From the NCBI RefSeq assembly GCF_014204545.1, contig NZ_JACHLJ010000002.1:620001-684000 (forward strand): a DNA stretch of 64,000 bases. Direction: 5' to 3'. Below, one piece after another: positions 23,868 through 33,608 of the stretch (position 1 is its first letter; each line of letters opens with the position of its first letter). The notes under the pieces are model-generated. The model was given only the letters and a program-made list of their open reading frames with translations. It did not search any database and was not told where the DNA came from. The DNA is from Brevundimonas vesicularis (GTDB lineage: Bacteria > Pseudomonadota > Alphaproteobacteria > Caulobacterales > Caulobacteraceae). The position numbers and the translations under genes were made by a program.

Positions 23868-25658
23868 GTGAACGAGACGAGCAGGGAGGCCTCCAGGTCG
23901 CGGCTCGGTCGCACGTGGAAATCGGATCGCTTTCAGGGCATCCGGTTTCGCCTGGGTGCGGCCATGGCCATGGCCCTGCTGCCGATCTTCGTTCTCAGCC
24001 TGATCCAGACCCAGGCGGACTTCCAAAGACAGGCCGACGACCGGCAGGTGGACCTTCAACTGGCGGCCGAACGCAGCGCCTCCAGCGCCAAGGCCCAGCT
24101 GGATAGCGCACAGGTGTTGCTACGCGCGCTCAGTCCCGACGCCGTCGGCCCATATTGCGCACCGCGCCTGACGGCGCTGGTGGGTCGTTTGGAAGGCTAC
24201 GAGGGTCTTTATCGCATCAGCCCAACGGGCGAGGCGGTCTGCGCGTCCGGCCGGGCGGACGGCATGAGGTCCCGCGTGGCTCCCGCCGCGCAGGCGACGT
24301 GGTTCCAGCGGCTGCGCAACGGCGAAGAATTGGTCGTCATGCGCGCCCCTGACGGCGCCGGCTATGAAGGCGCGCTGATCGTCGCGACCCGCGCGGAACG
24401 ACCAATGGGCCGGTTCGACGGCGCCATGGTCGCGGTGATCCCATTCTCCGCCCTGCAGCCCGACGTGACCGACCCCGCCCTGCCCTCGGGCGCGCAAGCG
24501 GCATTGACCGACGGCGCAGGCCGCATTCTGACGGCCAGTGATCCCGACGTGTTCAAACTGTCGGCCGGCGACGATATCGCGGGCTGGGTCGGCCGAGCGC
24601 GCGATCAGGGGTCTGCGGTGTTCGAAGCCAAGGATGCGCAGAATCAGCGCCGCGACTATGCGGGCGCGGCCCTGGCCGGCGGCGATCTCTACGCCCTCCT
24701 GTCAGCCCCGGCGCCGGGGTGGCTGTCATGGGCGCGGCTGAATCCGATCGGCACCCTGTTGCTGCCGCTGGGCGCGTGGCTGACGGCGTTCGCGGCGGTG
24801 ATGCTGCTGTCGGAACGCATCTTCATCCGCTGGCTGGATTATCTGGAGCGGGTCGCGGCCATCTACGCCAAAGGCCGATTCTCGGTGCGTCCGCTGCAGG
24901 CGATGAACGCCCCGTCGGAAATCCGCACCATGGCCCGCACCCTGGATGAGATGGCCGAGGCCATCACCCTGCGCGACCGCGAGCTGACAGACGCCTTGAT
25001 GGAAAAGGACGCGCTGATGCGCGAAATCCATCACCGGGTGAAGAACAACCTTCAAATCATCTCGTCCCTACTGTCGATGCAGCAACGCGCCCTGACCGAT
25101 GCGCCAGCCAAGGCGGCTCTGGGCGATACGCGCCAGCGCATCTCGGCCTTGGCCCTGATCTACCGCACCCTTTATCAGAGCAACGACATTCGCCACGCCG
25201 ATGCGCGCGAGTTCCTGAACGAACTGGTGGGGCAATTGGTCGCCAGCGAAACCGGGCGCGGACCGGTGGTCATCAGCTCGGTGGACGCCGATTCCCTGCA
25301 TGTCGATCCGGACAAACTGGCACCCCTGGCGCTGTGGCTGGTCGAGGCAGTGACGAACGCCCAGAAACACGCCTTCGCCGGAAGCGGCGGCGAGCTGAGG
25401 GTGCGCTTCCGCGTCCAAGGCGAGAAATCGATTCTGGAAGTCGAGGACAATGGCCCAGGCGCCCAGGCCGGCACCGAGGTCGGAGTGGGCCGCACCCTGA
25501 TGGGCGCCTTCGCCAAACAGCTGCGCGGCGAGACCGAGTTCGACACTCCTGCCGGCGGCGGCACCATCGCCCGCATGATCTTCGCCACCCCCGAAGCGCT
25601 CGCGCCCGTCGATCCCGCGGACAAGACGCCCGGAACCGCAGCGCTGGCGTCGCGTTGA
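23868..25658 (+). CDS. HWE/HisKA_2 sensor histidine kinase of the stress locus (PhyK-like)
   Basis: A 596-residue membrane sensor kinase likely to phosphorylate PhyR. It has a first membrane segment (about 30-47), a periplasmic sensory region (about 48-290), a second membrane segment (about 294-312), a HAMP-like linker and then a HisKA_2 domain with EIHHRVKNNLQIISSLLSMQ (His388/389), followed by an ATPase domain (EAVTNAQKHAF, VEDNGPG, GGGTIARMIF). The start is a GTG at 23868, six bases after the ecfG stop. The end of the gene contains an EcfG promoter motif that drives the next small gene. Adjacency suggests PhyK, but partner specificity is inferred. Confidence 0.9.
   Translation: MNETSREASRSRLGRTWKSDRFQGIRFRLGAAMAMALLPIFVLSLIQTQADFQRQADDRQVDLQLAAERSASSAKAQLDSAQVLLRALSPDAVGPYCAPRLTALVGRLEGYEGLYRISPTGEAVCASGRADGMRSRVAPAAQATWFQRLRNGEELVVMRAPDGAGYEGALIVATRAERPMGRFDGAMVAVIPFSALQPDVTDPALPSGAQAALTDGAGRILTASDPDVFKLSAGDDIAGWVGRARDQGSAVFEAKDAQNQRRDYAGAALAGGDLYALLSAPAPGWLSWARLNPIGTLLLPLGAWLTAFAAVMLLSERIFIRWLDYLERVAAIYAKGRFSVRPLQAMNAPSEIRTMARTLDEMAEAITLRDRELTDALMEKDALMREIHHRVKNNLQIISSLLSMQQRALTDAPAKAALGDTRQRISALALIYRTLYQSNDIRHADAREFLNELVGQLVASETGRGPVVISSVDADSLHVDPDKLAPLALWLVEAVTNAQKHAFAGSGGELRVRFRVQGEKSILEVEDNGPGAQAGTEVGVGRTLMGAFAKQLRGETEFDTPAGGGTIARMIFATPEALAPVDPADKTPGTAALASR
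25632..25656 (+). promoter_or_regulatory. Sigma-EcfG promoter motif for the entericidin-like gene
   Basis: GGAAC (25632-25636), 16-base spacer, CGTT (25653-25656). It lies inside the last codons of the kinase gene and 53 bases upstream of the small lipoprotein ATG. Confidence 0.8.
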
Positions 25659-25708
25659 TGAGGCGAGACCGGCGGAGTTTCACCCCGGCCAACCCTGGAG
25701 CTTCCCCT

Positions 25709-25846
25709 ATGCGCAAGATTTTCGTCCTGGTCGCCGCCGCCGCCGCCCTGACCACCGCCGCCTGCAACACTGTTGAAGGCGTGGGCCGTGACACCCAAGC
25801 CGCCGGCTCGGCCGTGACCGGCGCCGCCCAAGACGCCAAGAACTAA
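25709..25846 (+). CDS. Entericidin A/B family small lipoprotein
   Basis: A 45-residue predicted lipoprotein. The signal peptide MRKIFVLVAAAAALTTAAC ends in a lipobox Cys (Cys19), and the mature part NTVEGVGRDTQAAGSAV matches the entericidin family (EcnA/EcnB), whose members form an antidote/toxin pair in E. coli. Only one copy is seen. It sits behind an EcfG promoter motif and has its own terminator, so it is likely a member of the general stress regulon. Entericidins in E. coli are also stress-sigma-controlled. The membrane activity here is unknown. Confidence 0.88.
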   Translation: MRKIFVLVAAAAALTTAACNTVEGVGRDTQAAGSAVTGAAQDAKN

Positions 25847-25885
25847 TATCGACGACCGCAGCCTCGGCTGCATCGTTGGACTTGC

Positions 25886-25915
25886 AAGGCCCCGCATCGT
25901 CGGGGCCTTGTTCGT
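25886..25915 (+). terminator. Terminator after the entericidin-like gene
   Basis: Arms AAGGCCCCG (25886-25894) and CGGGGCCTT (25901-25909) form a 9-bp stem followed by GTTCGTTT. Confidence 0.8.
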
Positions 25916-25941
25916 TTCAGCACCGCGACAGGAGCCATCCC

Positions 25942-27396
25942 GTGAACCACACCGCCCGCGACGCCGGCCTCAAACTCTTGCGCCAGCACGCCCTTATCGC
26001 CGGCAAGGCCGTTCCGGCCAACGGCGGCGGCATCGCCGTCGATGATCCGGCGACGGGCGATGTGATCGGCCATGTGCCCGATCTGGGAGCCGCCGAAACC
26101 GAACAGGCCATCGCGGCGGCGAGCGAGACGTTCAAGACCTGGTCCAGATCCGATCCGCACGCGCGTGCGGCCTTCCTGCGCAAATGGGCCGCGCTGATCG
26201 ACGACAATCTTGATGGTCTGGGCGCCCTGATGGCGCTGGAGAACGGCAAGCCGTTCGAGGAGGCCAAGGGCGAGGTCGCCTACGCCAACGGCTTTCTGAA
26301 ATGGTTCGCGGGCCAGGCCGAACGGTTGATCGGCGAGACCCAGGACAGTCCGCTGGGCCATCTGATCCTGACCTATCGCGAGGCGGTCGGGCCATGCGCG
26401 CTGATCACGCCCTGGAACTTCCCCGCCGCCATGCTGACGCGAAAGCTGGGTCCGGCGTTCGCGGCAGGCTGCACCGCCGTGGTCAAGCCGGCCAGCCAGA
26501 CGCCCTTCACCGCCATCGCCCTGGCCGAACTGGCCTATGAAGCCGGCCTGCCGAAGGGCGCCCTGTCGATCGTCACCGGGGACGCCGCCACGATCGGCAA
26601 GGCGCTGACCGACAGCCCGGACATTCGCAAACTGTCCTTCACCGGTTCGACCGGCGTGGGCCGCAAGCTGGCCGAGCAATGCGCCGGAACGCTGAAACGG
26701 GTGTCGATGGAGCTGGGCGGCGCGGCGCCGCTGATCGTCTTCGCCGACGCCGACCTCGATCTGGCCGTGGCGGAGACCATCAAGGGCAAGTTCAGGAACT
26801 CAGGCCAGACGTGCGTCTGTCCGAACCGCATCTATGTCGAGCGGTCGGTCGCCGAGACCTATGCCGAGAAACTGGCCGCCGAGGTGGCCAAGATCGTGGT
26901 CGGCCCCGCCTTCGACGACGGCGTGAAGGTCGGGCCGCTGATCGAGGACAAGGCCATCGACAAGGTCGAAAAACACGTCGCGGCGGTCAAGGCCGACGGC
27001 GGTCGGGTCCTGACCGGCGGATCGCGCCATGATCTGGGCGGCCGCTTCTTCCAGCCGACCGTGACCCTGGGCGGCGACGACGCCCTGTTCCGCGAGGAAG
27101 AGACGTTCGGCCCCATGATCCCTGTCTTCGCCTTCGACACCGAGGAAGAGGCGCTGGAGAAGGCCAACGCCAGCGACTACGGCCTGGCCTCCTATCTGTT
27201 CACGCGCGATCTGGACCGCGCCATGCGGTTCAGCCGGCGGATCGAGGCGGGGATGTGCGGCGTCAATACGGGCCTGATCTCCACCGCCGTCGCGCCGTTC
27301 GGCGGGGTCAAGCAGTCGGGCTATGGCCGCGAAGGCTCGATCCACGGCATCGATGAATATGTGGACGTCAAGACGGTGACGCTGGCGCTGAAATAG
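25942..27396 (+). CDS. gabD: NAD(P)-dependent succinate-semialdehyde dehydrogenase
   Basis: Oxidises succinate semialdehyde to succinate, the last step of the GABA shunt. It has 484 residues, an ALDH-superfamily protein closest to GabD. Visible features: TPWNFPAAMLTRKLGPAFAAG (cofactor-binding), FTGSTGVGRKLAEQ, the general base Glu257 (SMELGGAAP), the nucleophile Cys291 (GQTCVCPN), and GGVKQSGYGREGS near the C-terminus. The Cys-Val-Cys arrangement (Cys291 and Cys293) is that of redox-regulated GabD. The start is a GTG at 25942 with a CAGGAG ribosome-binding site. No gabT is nearby. Confidence 0.92.
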   Translation: MNHTARDAGLKLLRQHALIAGKAVPANGGGIAVDDPATGDVIGHVPDLGAAETEQAIAAASETFKTWSRSDPHARAAFLRKWAALIDDNLDGLGALMALENGKPFEEAKGEVAYANGFLKWFAGQAERLIGETQDSPLGHLILTYREAVGPCALITPWNFPAAMLTRKLGPAFAAGCTAVVKPASQTPFTAIALAELAYEAGLPKGALSIVTGDAATIGKALTDSPDIRKLSFTGSTGVGRKLAEQCAGTLKRVSMELGGAAPLIVFADADLDLAVAETIKGKFRNSGQTCVCPNRIYVERSVAETYAEKLAAEVAKIVVGPAFDDGVKVGPLIEDKAIDKVEKHVAAVKADGGRVLTGGSRHDLGGRFFQPTVTLGGDDALFREEETFGPMIPVFAFDTEEEALEKANASDYGLASYLFTRDLDRAMRFSRRIEAGMCGVNTGLISTAVAPFGGVKQSGYGREGSIHGIDEYVDVKTVTLALK

Positions 27397-27418
27397 CGCC
27401 GGGTCGCCGGGCCTGTAA

Positions 27419-28495
<1,077 letters not shown>

Positions 28496-29629
28496 TCAGG
28501 CCTCCGCTGCGGGTTCCGGTTTGGGCTTGCGGCGGGCTGCTTTCGGCTTGTCGGTCGTCTTGCCCTCGTTCGCATAGGGCTCGCCGTCGCCCGATAGCAG
28601 GATGGCCATCCAGCGCGAGCCTTTGAACTCGGCCAGGATCGCCATGGCCATGACCGCCAGCGGCGTGGACAGGAACATGCCGACCACGCCCCACAGCTTG
28701 CCCCAGAAGGCCAGGGCCAGCAGCACCACGACCGGGTCGATGTTCTGGTTGTCGCCCTGCATGCGCGGCTGGATGAAGTTGCCGACGACGAACAGGATGA
28801 CCTGCAAACCGACCAGCAGGATGGCGGCGGGCCAATAGCTTTCGAACTGGACCAGGGCGAACAGCGGCGGGGCCAGACCGGCAACCGCCCCGCCCAGCAC
28901 CGGGATGAAACCGACGATGAAGATGACGAAGGTCCAGAACTCGGCGTTCTGAAGCCCGACCGCCCGCATCAGGATCCAGGCGACGACGCAGATCATCGCG
29001 CCGGTCACCGACTGCACCCAGATATAGCCCTCGACCCCGCCGCGCACGCGCTGGAACACCGCGACCGCCTCGTCGCGCTGGGCCTCGGACGGGAACATGG
29101 CGACGATCTTGCGCCGGAAGCCGACCTGCGAGGCCAGCAGAAAGCCCAGATAGATCAGGACGAAAAAGGCGCCCGAGGCGATGCCCTGTACCTGGAAAGC
29201 CATGGAGGTCAGCCAGCCGGGCACATCGACGCCGTTGATCAGGTCCTGCGCCGTCGGCGGATTGGCCAGACGCACCAGCCCATAGGCGTCGCGAATGATC
29301 TGATCGATGCGAGGGCCAATGTTCTGGGACACGCCGGACGCCTCGCCGAAGAAGCCCGCCGCCCCGTTCACGATGATGGCGATGGAGGCGAAGAAGGCCA
29401 GAACCACCAGCGTCAGGGCCGCGATCCCGGCCATGCGGCTGTTCAACGGCGTGCGCGCCTCGACCGACCGCTTTACCCCATCGATCATGATCAGGAGAAA
29501 GATGGCCATCGCCAGCGGCGTCAGGATGTCCCGCAGCCAGTAGATCGCCGCCCCGGCCGCCACCGTGGCGATGACGCCGAGGGCATTGCGAGCGGCGACC
29601 GAGGACGGCGTGGCGACGGGGTTTTTCAT
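28496..29629 (-). CDS. AI-2E family transporter (permease)
   Basis: A 377-residue membrane protein of the AI-2E/PerM (UPF0118) family. It has N-terminal segments (GVIATVAAGAAIYWLRDILTPL, AMAIFLLIMIDGV), a central soluble region (FPSEAQRDEAVAVFQRVRGGVEGYIWVQS) and a C-terminal membrane block with IVGFIPVLGGAVAGLAP. The C-terminal tail after residue 345 is Lys/Pro-rich and cytosolic. Members transport autoinducer-2 or other small molecules, or are antiporters. The substrate is unknown. Confidence 0.88.
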   Translation of the reverse strand: MKNPVATPSSVAARNALGVIATVAAGAAIYWLRDILTPLAMAIFLLIMIDGVKRSVEARTPLNSRMAGIAALTLVVLAFFASIAIIVNGAAGFFGEASGVSQNIGPRIDQIIRDAYGLVRLANPPTAQDLINGVDVPGWLTSMAFQVQGIASGAFFVLIYLGFLLASQVGFRRKIVAMFPSEAQRDEAVAVFQRVRGGVEGYIWVQSVTGAMICVVAWILMRAVGLQNAEFWTFVIFIVGFIPVLGGAVAGLAPPLFALVQFESYWPAAILLVGLQVILFVVGNFIQPRMQGDNQNIDPVVVLLALAFWGKLWGVVGMFLSTPLAVMAMAILAEFKGSRWMAILLSGDGEPYANEGKTTDKPKAARRKPKPEPAAEA

Positions 29630-29727
29630 GACCGTGTTGTCGAACCGCCTGCCGTCGCCGTCAATCGCTGTTCCGAGCGCGCGGGGAACGCGCTAGACCT
29701 TTGCCGGAGACGCCATCGGAGACCCCT

Positions 29728-31278
29728 ATGCCCGACGCCCTGCCCGGCCTGTTCCTCGGCCAGTCCGACGCCGCCCAGCCGGAAAACCTGCTCTTCAACC
29801 GCGCCAACCGTCACGGCGTCGTCGCCGGCGCGACCGGCACGGGCAAGACGGTCACGCTGCAGATCATGGCCCAGGGCTTTTCCGACGCCGGGGTGCCGGT
29901 CTTCTGCGCCGATGTGAAGGGCGACCTGTCGGGCATCTCCCAGGTCGGTGCGCCGAACGAGAAGCTGATCGCCCGCGCAGCCGAGATGGGCCTGACCCTG
30001 ACGCCGCGCGCCGCCCCCACCGTCTTCTGGGACCTGTATGGGCAGAAGGGACATCCGATCCGCACGACCGTGTCCGAGATCGGCCCGGTGCTGATGGCGC
30101 GGATGCTGAACCTGAATGACGTGCAGGAGGGCGTGCTGACCGTGGTCTTCCATGTGGCGGACAAGGAAGGCCTGCTGCTGCTGGATCTCGACGATCTGCG
30201 CAGCCTCTTGGTCTATGTCGGCGAGAACGCAGAGCGGATCGGGCGCGAGGTCGGCAATGTCGCCCCTGCCTCCATCGCCTCGATCCAGCGCGCCCTGTTG
30301 CAGGTCGAGCAACAGGGCGGGGCCGCCTTCTTCGGCGAGCCGGCGCTGAAGCTGGAAGACATGATCCGCGTCGGCCTGGACGGCCGGGGCCAGGTCAACG
30401 TGCTGGATTCGACCCGGCTGATGAACAGTCCGCGCCTGTATGCGGCCTTCCTGCTGTGGCTGCTGTCGGAGCTGTTCGAACAGCTTCCAGAGGTGGGCGA
30501 TCCGGAAAAGCCGCGCCTGGTCTTCTTCTTCGACGAGGCGCACCTGCTGTTCAACGACGCCCCACGCGCCCTGCTGGAAAAGGTCGAACAGGTCGTGCGG
30601 TTGATCCGATCCAAGGGGGTCGGGGTCTATTTCGTGACGCAGAACCCGGCCGATATTCCCGACAGCGTCCTGGCCCAACTGGGCAACCGCATTCAGCACG
30701 CGCTTCGCGCTTATACGCCGTCGGAACAGAAGGGGCTGAAGGCCGCGTCCCAGAGTTTCCGCGCCAACGCCGCCTTCGACACGGCCGAGGCCATTCAGGG
30801 TCTGGGCGTGGGCGAGGCCCTGGTTTCCGTGCTGGACGAAAAGGGTGCGCCGACCATCGTGGCCCGCACCAAGATCCGCCCGCCGGCCTCGCGCCTCGGT
30901 CCCGCGACCGATACCGAGCGCGCCGCCGTCATGGCCGCCAGTCCGGTGCGGGGCCTTTACGAACAGGTGCTGAACCGCGAGTCCGCCGCCGAAATCCTGG
31001 CCAATCGTCATAGCGCCGCCGATCAGGCTGAAATCCAGGCCGAGGCCGACAAGGCCGCCGCCATCCAGGCCAAGGCCGATCAGAAGGCCGCCGAAGCGCG
31101 GGCGAAGGCTCAGGCTCAGGCCGAGGCGCGGGCGTCGCGCGAGGCCGCGAAGCCTGCGCGTCGGTCCACCCGCGAAACGCCGGTCGAGGCCCTGACCAAG
31201 TCGGTCCTGCGCACGGCCGGATCGACCCTGACTCGCGAACTGATGCGCGGTCTGCTGGGCGGGTTGAAGCGGCGCTAG
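29728..31278 (+). CDS. HerA-like ATPase, DUF853 family
   Basis: A 516-residue P-loop ATPase of the DUF853/HerA-HelC-like family (YjgR in E. coli). The N-terminal motif GLFLGQS is followed by the Walker A GATGTGKTVTLQ, Walker B LVFFFDEAHLLF, and the FVTQNPADIPDSVLAQLGNRIQHALRAYTP sensor region. The last 130 residues form a charged Ala/Lys/Glu/Gln coiled coil (IQAEADKAAAIQAKADQKA region) ending in a basic tail. Family members are suspected DNA-translocating or helicase-like ATPases, but function is unproven. I use the ATG at 29728 (CGGAGA upstream). A TTG at 29701 in frame is less likely. Confidence 0.88.
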   Translation: MPDALPGLFLGQSDAAQPENLLFNRANRHGVVAGATGTGKTVTLQIMAQGFSDAGVPVFCADVKGDLSGISQVGAPNEKLIARAAEMGLTLTPRAAPTVFWDLYGQKGHPIRTTVSEIGPVLMARMLNLNDVQEGVLTVVFHVADKEGLLLLDLDDLRSLLVYVGENAERIGREVGNVAPASIASIQRALLQVEQQGGAAFFGEPALKLEDMIRVGLDGRGQVNVLDSTRLMNSPRLYAAFLLWLLSELFEQLPEVGDPEKPRLVFFFDEAHLLFNDAPRALLEKVEQVVRLIRSKGVGVYFVTQNPADIPDSVLAQLGNRIQHALRAYTPSEQKGLKAASQSFRANAAFDTAEAIQGLGVGEALVSVLDEKGAPTIVARTKIRPPASRLGPATDTERAAVMAASPVRGLYEQVLNRESAAEILANRHSAADQAEIQAEADKAAAIQAKADQKAAEARAKAQAQAEARASREAAKPARRSTRETPVEALTKSVLRTAGSTLTRELMRGLLGGLKRR

Positions 31279-31327
31279 GTTCCGCTCGGGTCTTGCAACG
31301 GGGCGGGGGCGAGCGCATCTCCCGCCC

Positions 31328-31885
31328 ATGTTCATCCAGACCGAACCCACGCCCAATCCGAACGTGCTGAAGTTCCTGCCCGGCCGCGACGTGTCGCCGA
31401 CCGCCGCGCTGGAATACCGCACCATCGACGAGGCGACGGCCTCTCCGCTGGCTGAGGCCTTGTTCGAGCTGGAAGGCGTCGACGGCGTCTTCTTCGGCGC
31501 GGACTATGTTTCGGTCACCCGCCAGCCGCAGGGGCCGGAATGGTCGGAGATGAAGGCTCCGATCCTGGGCGTCGTCATGGATCACTTCGTCTCGGGTCAG
31601 GCGCTGACGCGCGGCGGCGGCGAAACCGACGGCCATGCCGAGGACGACAGCGAGATCGTCGCCGAGATCAAGGCCCTGCTGGACAGCCGTATTCGCCCCG
31701 CCGTTGCCCAGGACGGGGGCGACATCCTGTTCGATTCCTTCGACGAGGCGACCGGCGTGCTGAACCTGCGGATGCGCGGCGCCTGCGCCGGCTGCCCGTC
31801 GTCGTCGGCGACCTTGAAGGCCGGGGTCGAGCAGATGATGCGCCATTATGTGCCCGAGGTGACGCGGGTCGAGCAGACCCTCTGA
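31328..31885 (+). CDS. NifU family iron-sulfur scaffold/carrier protein
   Basis: A 185-residue Nfu-type protein. The N-terminal domain (TEPTPNPNVLKFLPGR, about residues 5-90) is the Scaffold_Nfu domain. The C-terminal NifU domain has the catalytic CxxC in RGACAGCPSSSATLKAGVE (near residues 150-165). It carries 4Fe-4S clusters to target proteins such as lipoyl synthase. It is followed 46 bases later by tsaB, and fur and the radical-SAM MiaB, itself a client of Nfu-type carriers, lie just beyond. Confidence 0.92.
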   Translation: MFIQTEPTPNPNVLKFLPGRDVSPTAALEYRTIDEATASPLAEALFELEGVDGVFFGADYVSVTRQPQGPEWSEMKAPILGVVMDHFVSGQALTRGGGETDGHAEDDSEIVAEIKALLDSRIRPAVAQDGGDILFDSFDEATGVLNLRMRGACAGCPSSSATLKAGVEQMMRHYVPEVTRVEQTL

Positions 31886-31931
31886 TCCGGACGCGGTGGC
31901 GGTTCTGCAACGCGCCGCCTAGAAGACGCCC

Positions 31932-32612
31932 ATGAGACTTCTGGTGATCGATACGGCGCTCGGCGCCTGCACGGCGGCGGTGTTCGAGGACGATCGCGCG
32001 CTCGCCGTACGCTTCGAGCCGATGACCAAGGGGCACCAGGAACGGATCGGCGGGCTGGTGCGCGATGTCATGGCCGAGGCGGGCGGCGGTTTCGACAGCC
32101 TGGACCGGATCGGCGTCACGGTCGGACCGGGTTCGTTCACCGGTTTGCGCGTCGGCCTGGCCTTTGCCCAGGGTCTGGGCGCGGCGCTGGATCGACCGGT
32201 CGTCGGTCTTTCGGCGCTGGACGCCCTCGCCGCCTCGGTCACCAATCAAGAGAGTCCCATCGCAGCCCTGGTCGATGCGCGGCGCGGTCAGGTCTATGCG
32301 CGGCTCTTCGCCGACGGTGGGCCGCTTGGTCCCGATGAAGCGTTGTCGGTGGAAGAGGCCGCGCGGCGGATCGCCGACATCGGACCGAGCGTCGCCCTGG
32401 TCGGCAATGGCGCGGCGGTCGTGACCCAGGCCTTTCCCGACCTGCCTTTCGCCCATCTGGACGACCGGGTCGCACCGTCGCCGGAGGCGCTGGCGCGCCT
32501 GGCCGCCGTCGCCGATCCGGCGACCCAGCCGCCCCGTCCACTCTATCTGCGCGCGCCCGACGCCACGCCGCCCAGCCGCCTGCCGGGCCAGCCGCGCCAG
32601 CCCGCGCCATGA
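31932..32612 (+). CDS. tsaB: tRNA threonylcarbamoyladenosine biosynthesis protein TsaB
   Basis: Non-catalytic partner of TsaD in t6A modification of ANN-decoding tRNAs. It has 226 residues. The N-terminal ASKHA-like fold begins MRLLVIDTALGACTAAVFEDD and has the conserved VGPGSFTGLRVGLAFAQGL stretch near residue 70. The C-terminus is Pro-rich (PPRPLYLRAPDATPP). The start overlaps nothing upstream. The end overlaps rimI by four bases (ATGA), the usual tsaB-rimI arrangement. Confidence 0.94.
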   Translation: MRLLVIDTALGACTAAVFEDDRALAVRFEPMTKGHQERIGGLVRDVMAEAGGGFDSLDRIGVTVGPGSFTGLRVGLAFAQGLGAALDRPVVGLSALDALAASVTNQESPIAALVDARRGQVYARLFADGGPLGPDEALSVEEAARRIADIGPSVALVGNGAAVVTQAFPDLPFAHLDDRVAPSPEALARLAAVADPATQPPRPLYLRAPDATPPSRLPGQPRQPAP

Positions 32613-33052
32613 CGGCGGCGGACCCCGCCTCACTCGCCGCCCTGCACGCTCAGGCCTTTGCCGCGCCGTGGGGCGCCGACACCTTCGCCGATCTGCTGTT
32701 GCAGCCGGGCGTGCTGGCGGTCAGCGAGTCCGACGGCTTCATCCTGATCCGGACCGTGGTCGACGAAGCGGAAATCCTGACCCTGGCCGTGGTGCCATCC
32801 GCGCGCCGCCACGGACTGGGGCGACGTCTGGTCGAGGCGGCGGCCGTCGCTGCGGTCCAGGCCGGCGCGACGCGGCTGTTCCTGGAGGTCGCCGACGACA
32901 ATATCGCCGCGCGCGGCCTGTATGAGCGAACCGGGTTCAATCCGATGGGTCGCCGCAAAGCCTATTATGCGAGCGCCGACGGATCGCGGACCGATGCGGT
33001 GGTGATGAGCCGCGACCTCTGTGCGCCTGACGCCAACCTGACGCTTCCCTGA
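32609..33052 (+). CDS. rimI: Ribosomal protein S18-alanine N-acetyltransferase RimI
   Basis: GNAT acetyltransferase that modifies the N-terminal Ala of ribosomal protein S18. It has 147 residues. The acetyl-CoA loop is ARRHGLGRRLVEAA (near residues 67-80), preceded by ILTLAVVPS and followed by FLEVADDNIAARGLYERTGF and RRKAYY, as in RimI. Translationally coupled to tsaB by a four-base overlap. Confidence 0.9.
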   Translation: MTAADPASLAALHAQAFAAPWGADTFADLLLQPGVLAVSESDGFILIRTVVDEAEILTLAVVPSARRHGLGRRLVEAAAVAAVQAGATRLFLEVADDNIAARGLYERTGFNPMGRRKAYYASADGSRTDAVVMSRDLCAPDANLTLP

Positions 33053-33079
33053 TGCGATACAAGCCCCTATTCTAAGCGC

Positions 33080-33565
33080 ATGGACCGGATCGAAAAACTC
33101 TGCGCCGAGCGCGGCATGCGTATGACCGAACAGCGCCGGGTGATCGCCCGGGTGCTGTCCAACGCCGCGGACCACCCGGATGTGGAAGAGCTGTATCGCC
33201 GCGCCTCGGCGATCGATCCGCACATCTCCATCGCCACCGTCTATCGCACCGTGCGCCTGTTCGAAGAGGCGGGCGTGGTCGAGAAGCACGACTTCGGCGA
33301 CGGCCGCAGCCGCTATGAAGAGGCCGGCGACGATCACCACGACCACCTGATCGACACCAAGTCGGGCGAGGTGATCGAATTCTTCGATGCCGAGATCGAG
33401 CGGCTGAAGAACGAGATCGCGGAACGGCTGGGCTTCCAGCTGATCGGCCACAAGCTGGAGCTCTACGGCGTTGCGATCGAGGGCGCCGAGCCGTCCAAGC
33501 GCGAAGGTCTGATCTTCACCCGGCACGCGGCGCGCGTCGATCCCGCCGATTTGGATGCGGGCTGA
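33080..33565 (+). CDS. fur: Ferric uptake regulator Fur
   Basis: A 161-residue Fur-type iron-responsive repressor. The DNA-binding domain has [29 protein letters not shown] and [23 protein letters not shown]. The metal site includes HHDHLID and the following [13 protein letters not shown]. The structural zinc CxxC pairs of E. coli Fur are absent ([10 protein letters not shown] replaces HLIxxxCG), a known state for alphaproteobacterial Fur proteins. The more usual Fur, as opposed to Irr, features (full-length HHDH) are present. It is 27 bases after rimI. Confidence 0.9.
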   Translation: MDRIEKLCAERGMRMTEQRRVIARVLSNAADHPDVEELYRRASAIDPHISIATVYRTVRLFEEAGVVEKHDFGDGRSRYEEAGDDHHDHLIDTKSGEVIEFFDAEIERLKNEIAERLGFQLIGHKLELYGVAIEGAEPSKREGLIFTRHAARVDPADLDAG

Positions 33566-33608
33566 CGCTCGGCTTGTCGCGACGCTTGCGGGCGATCATA
33601 AGCCCACG

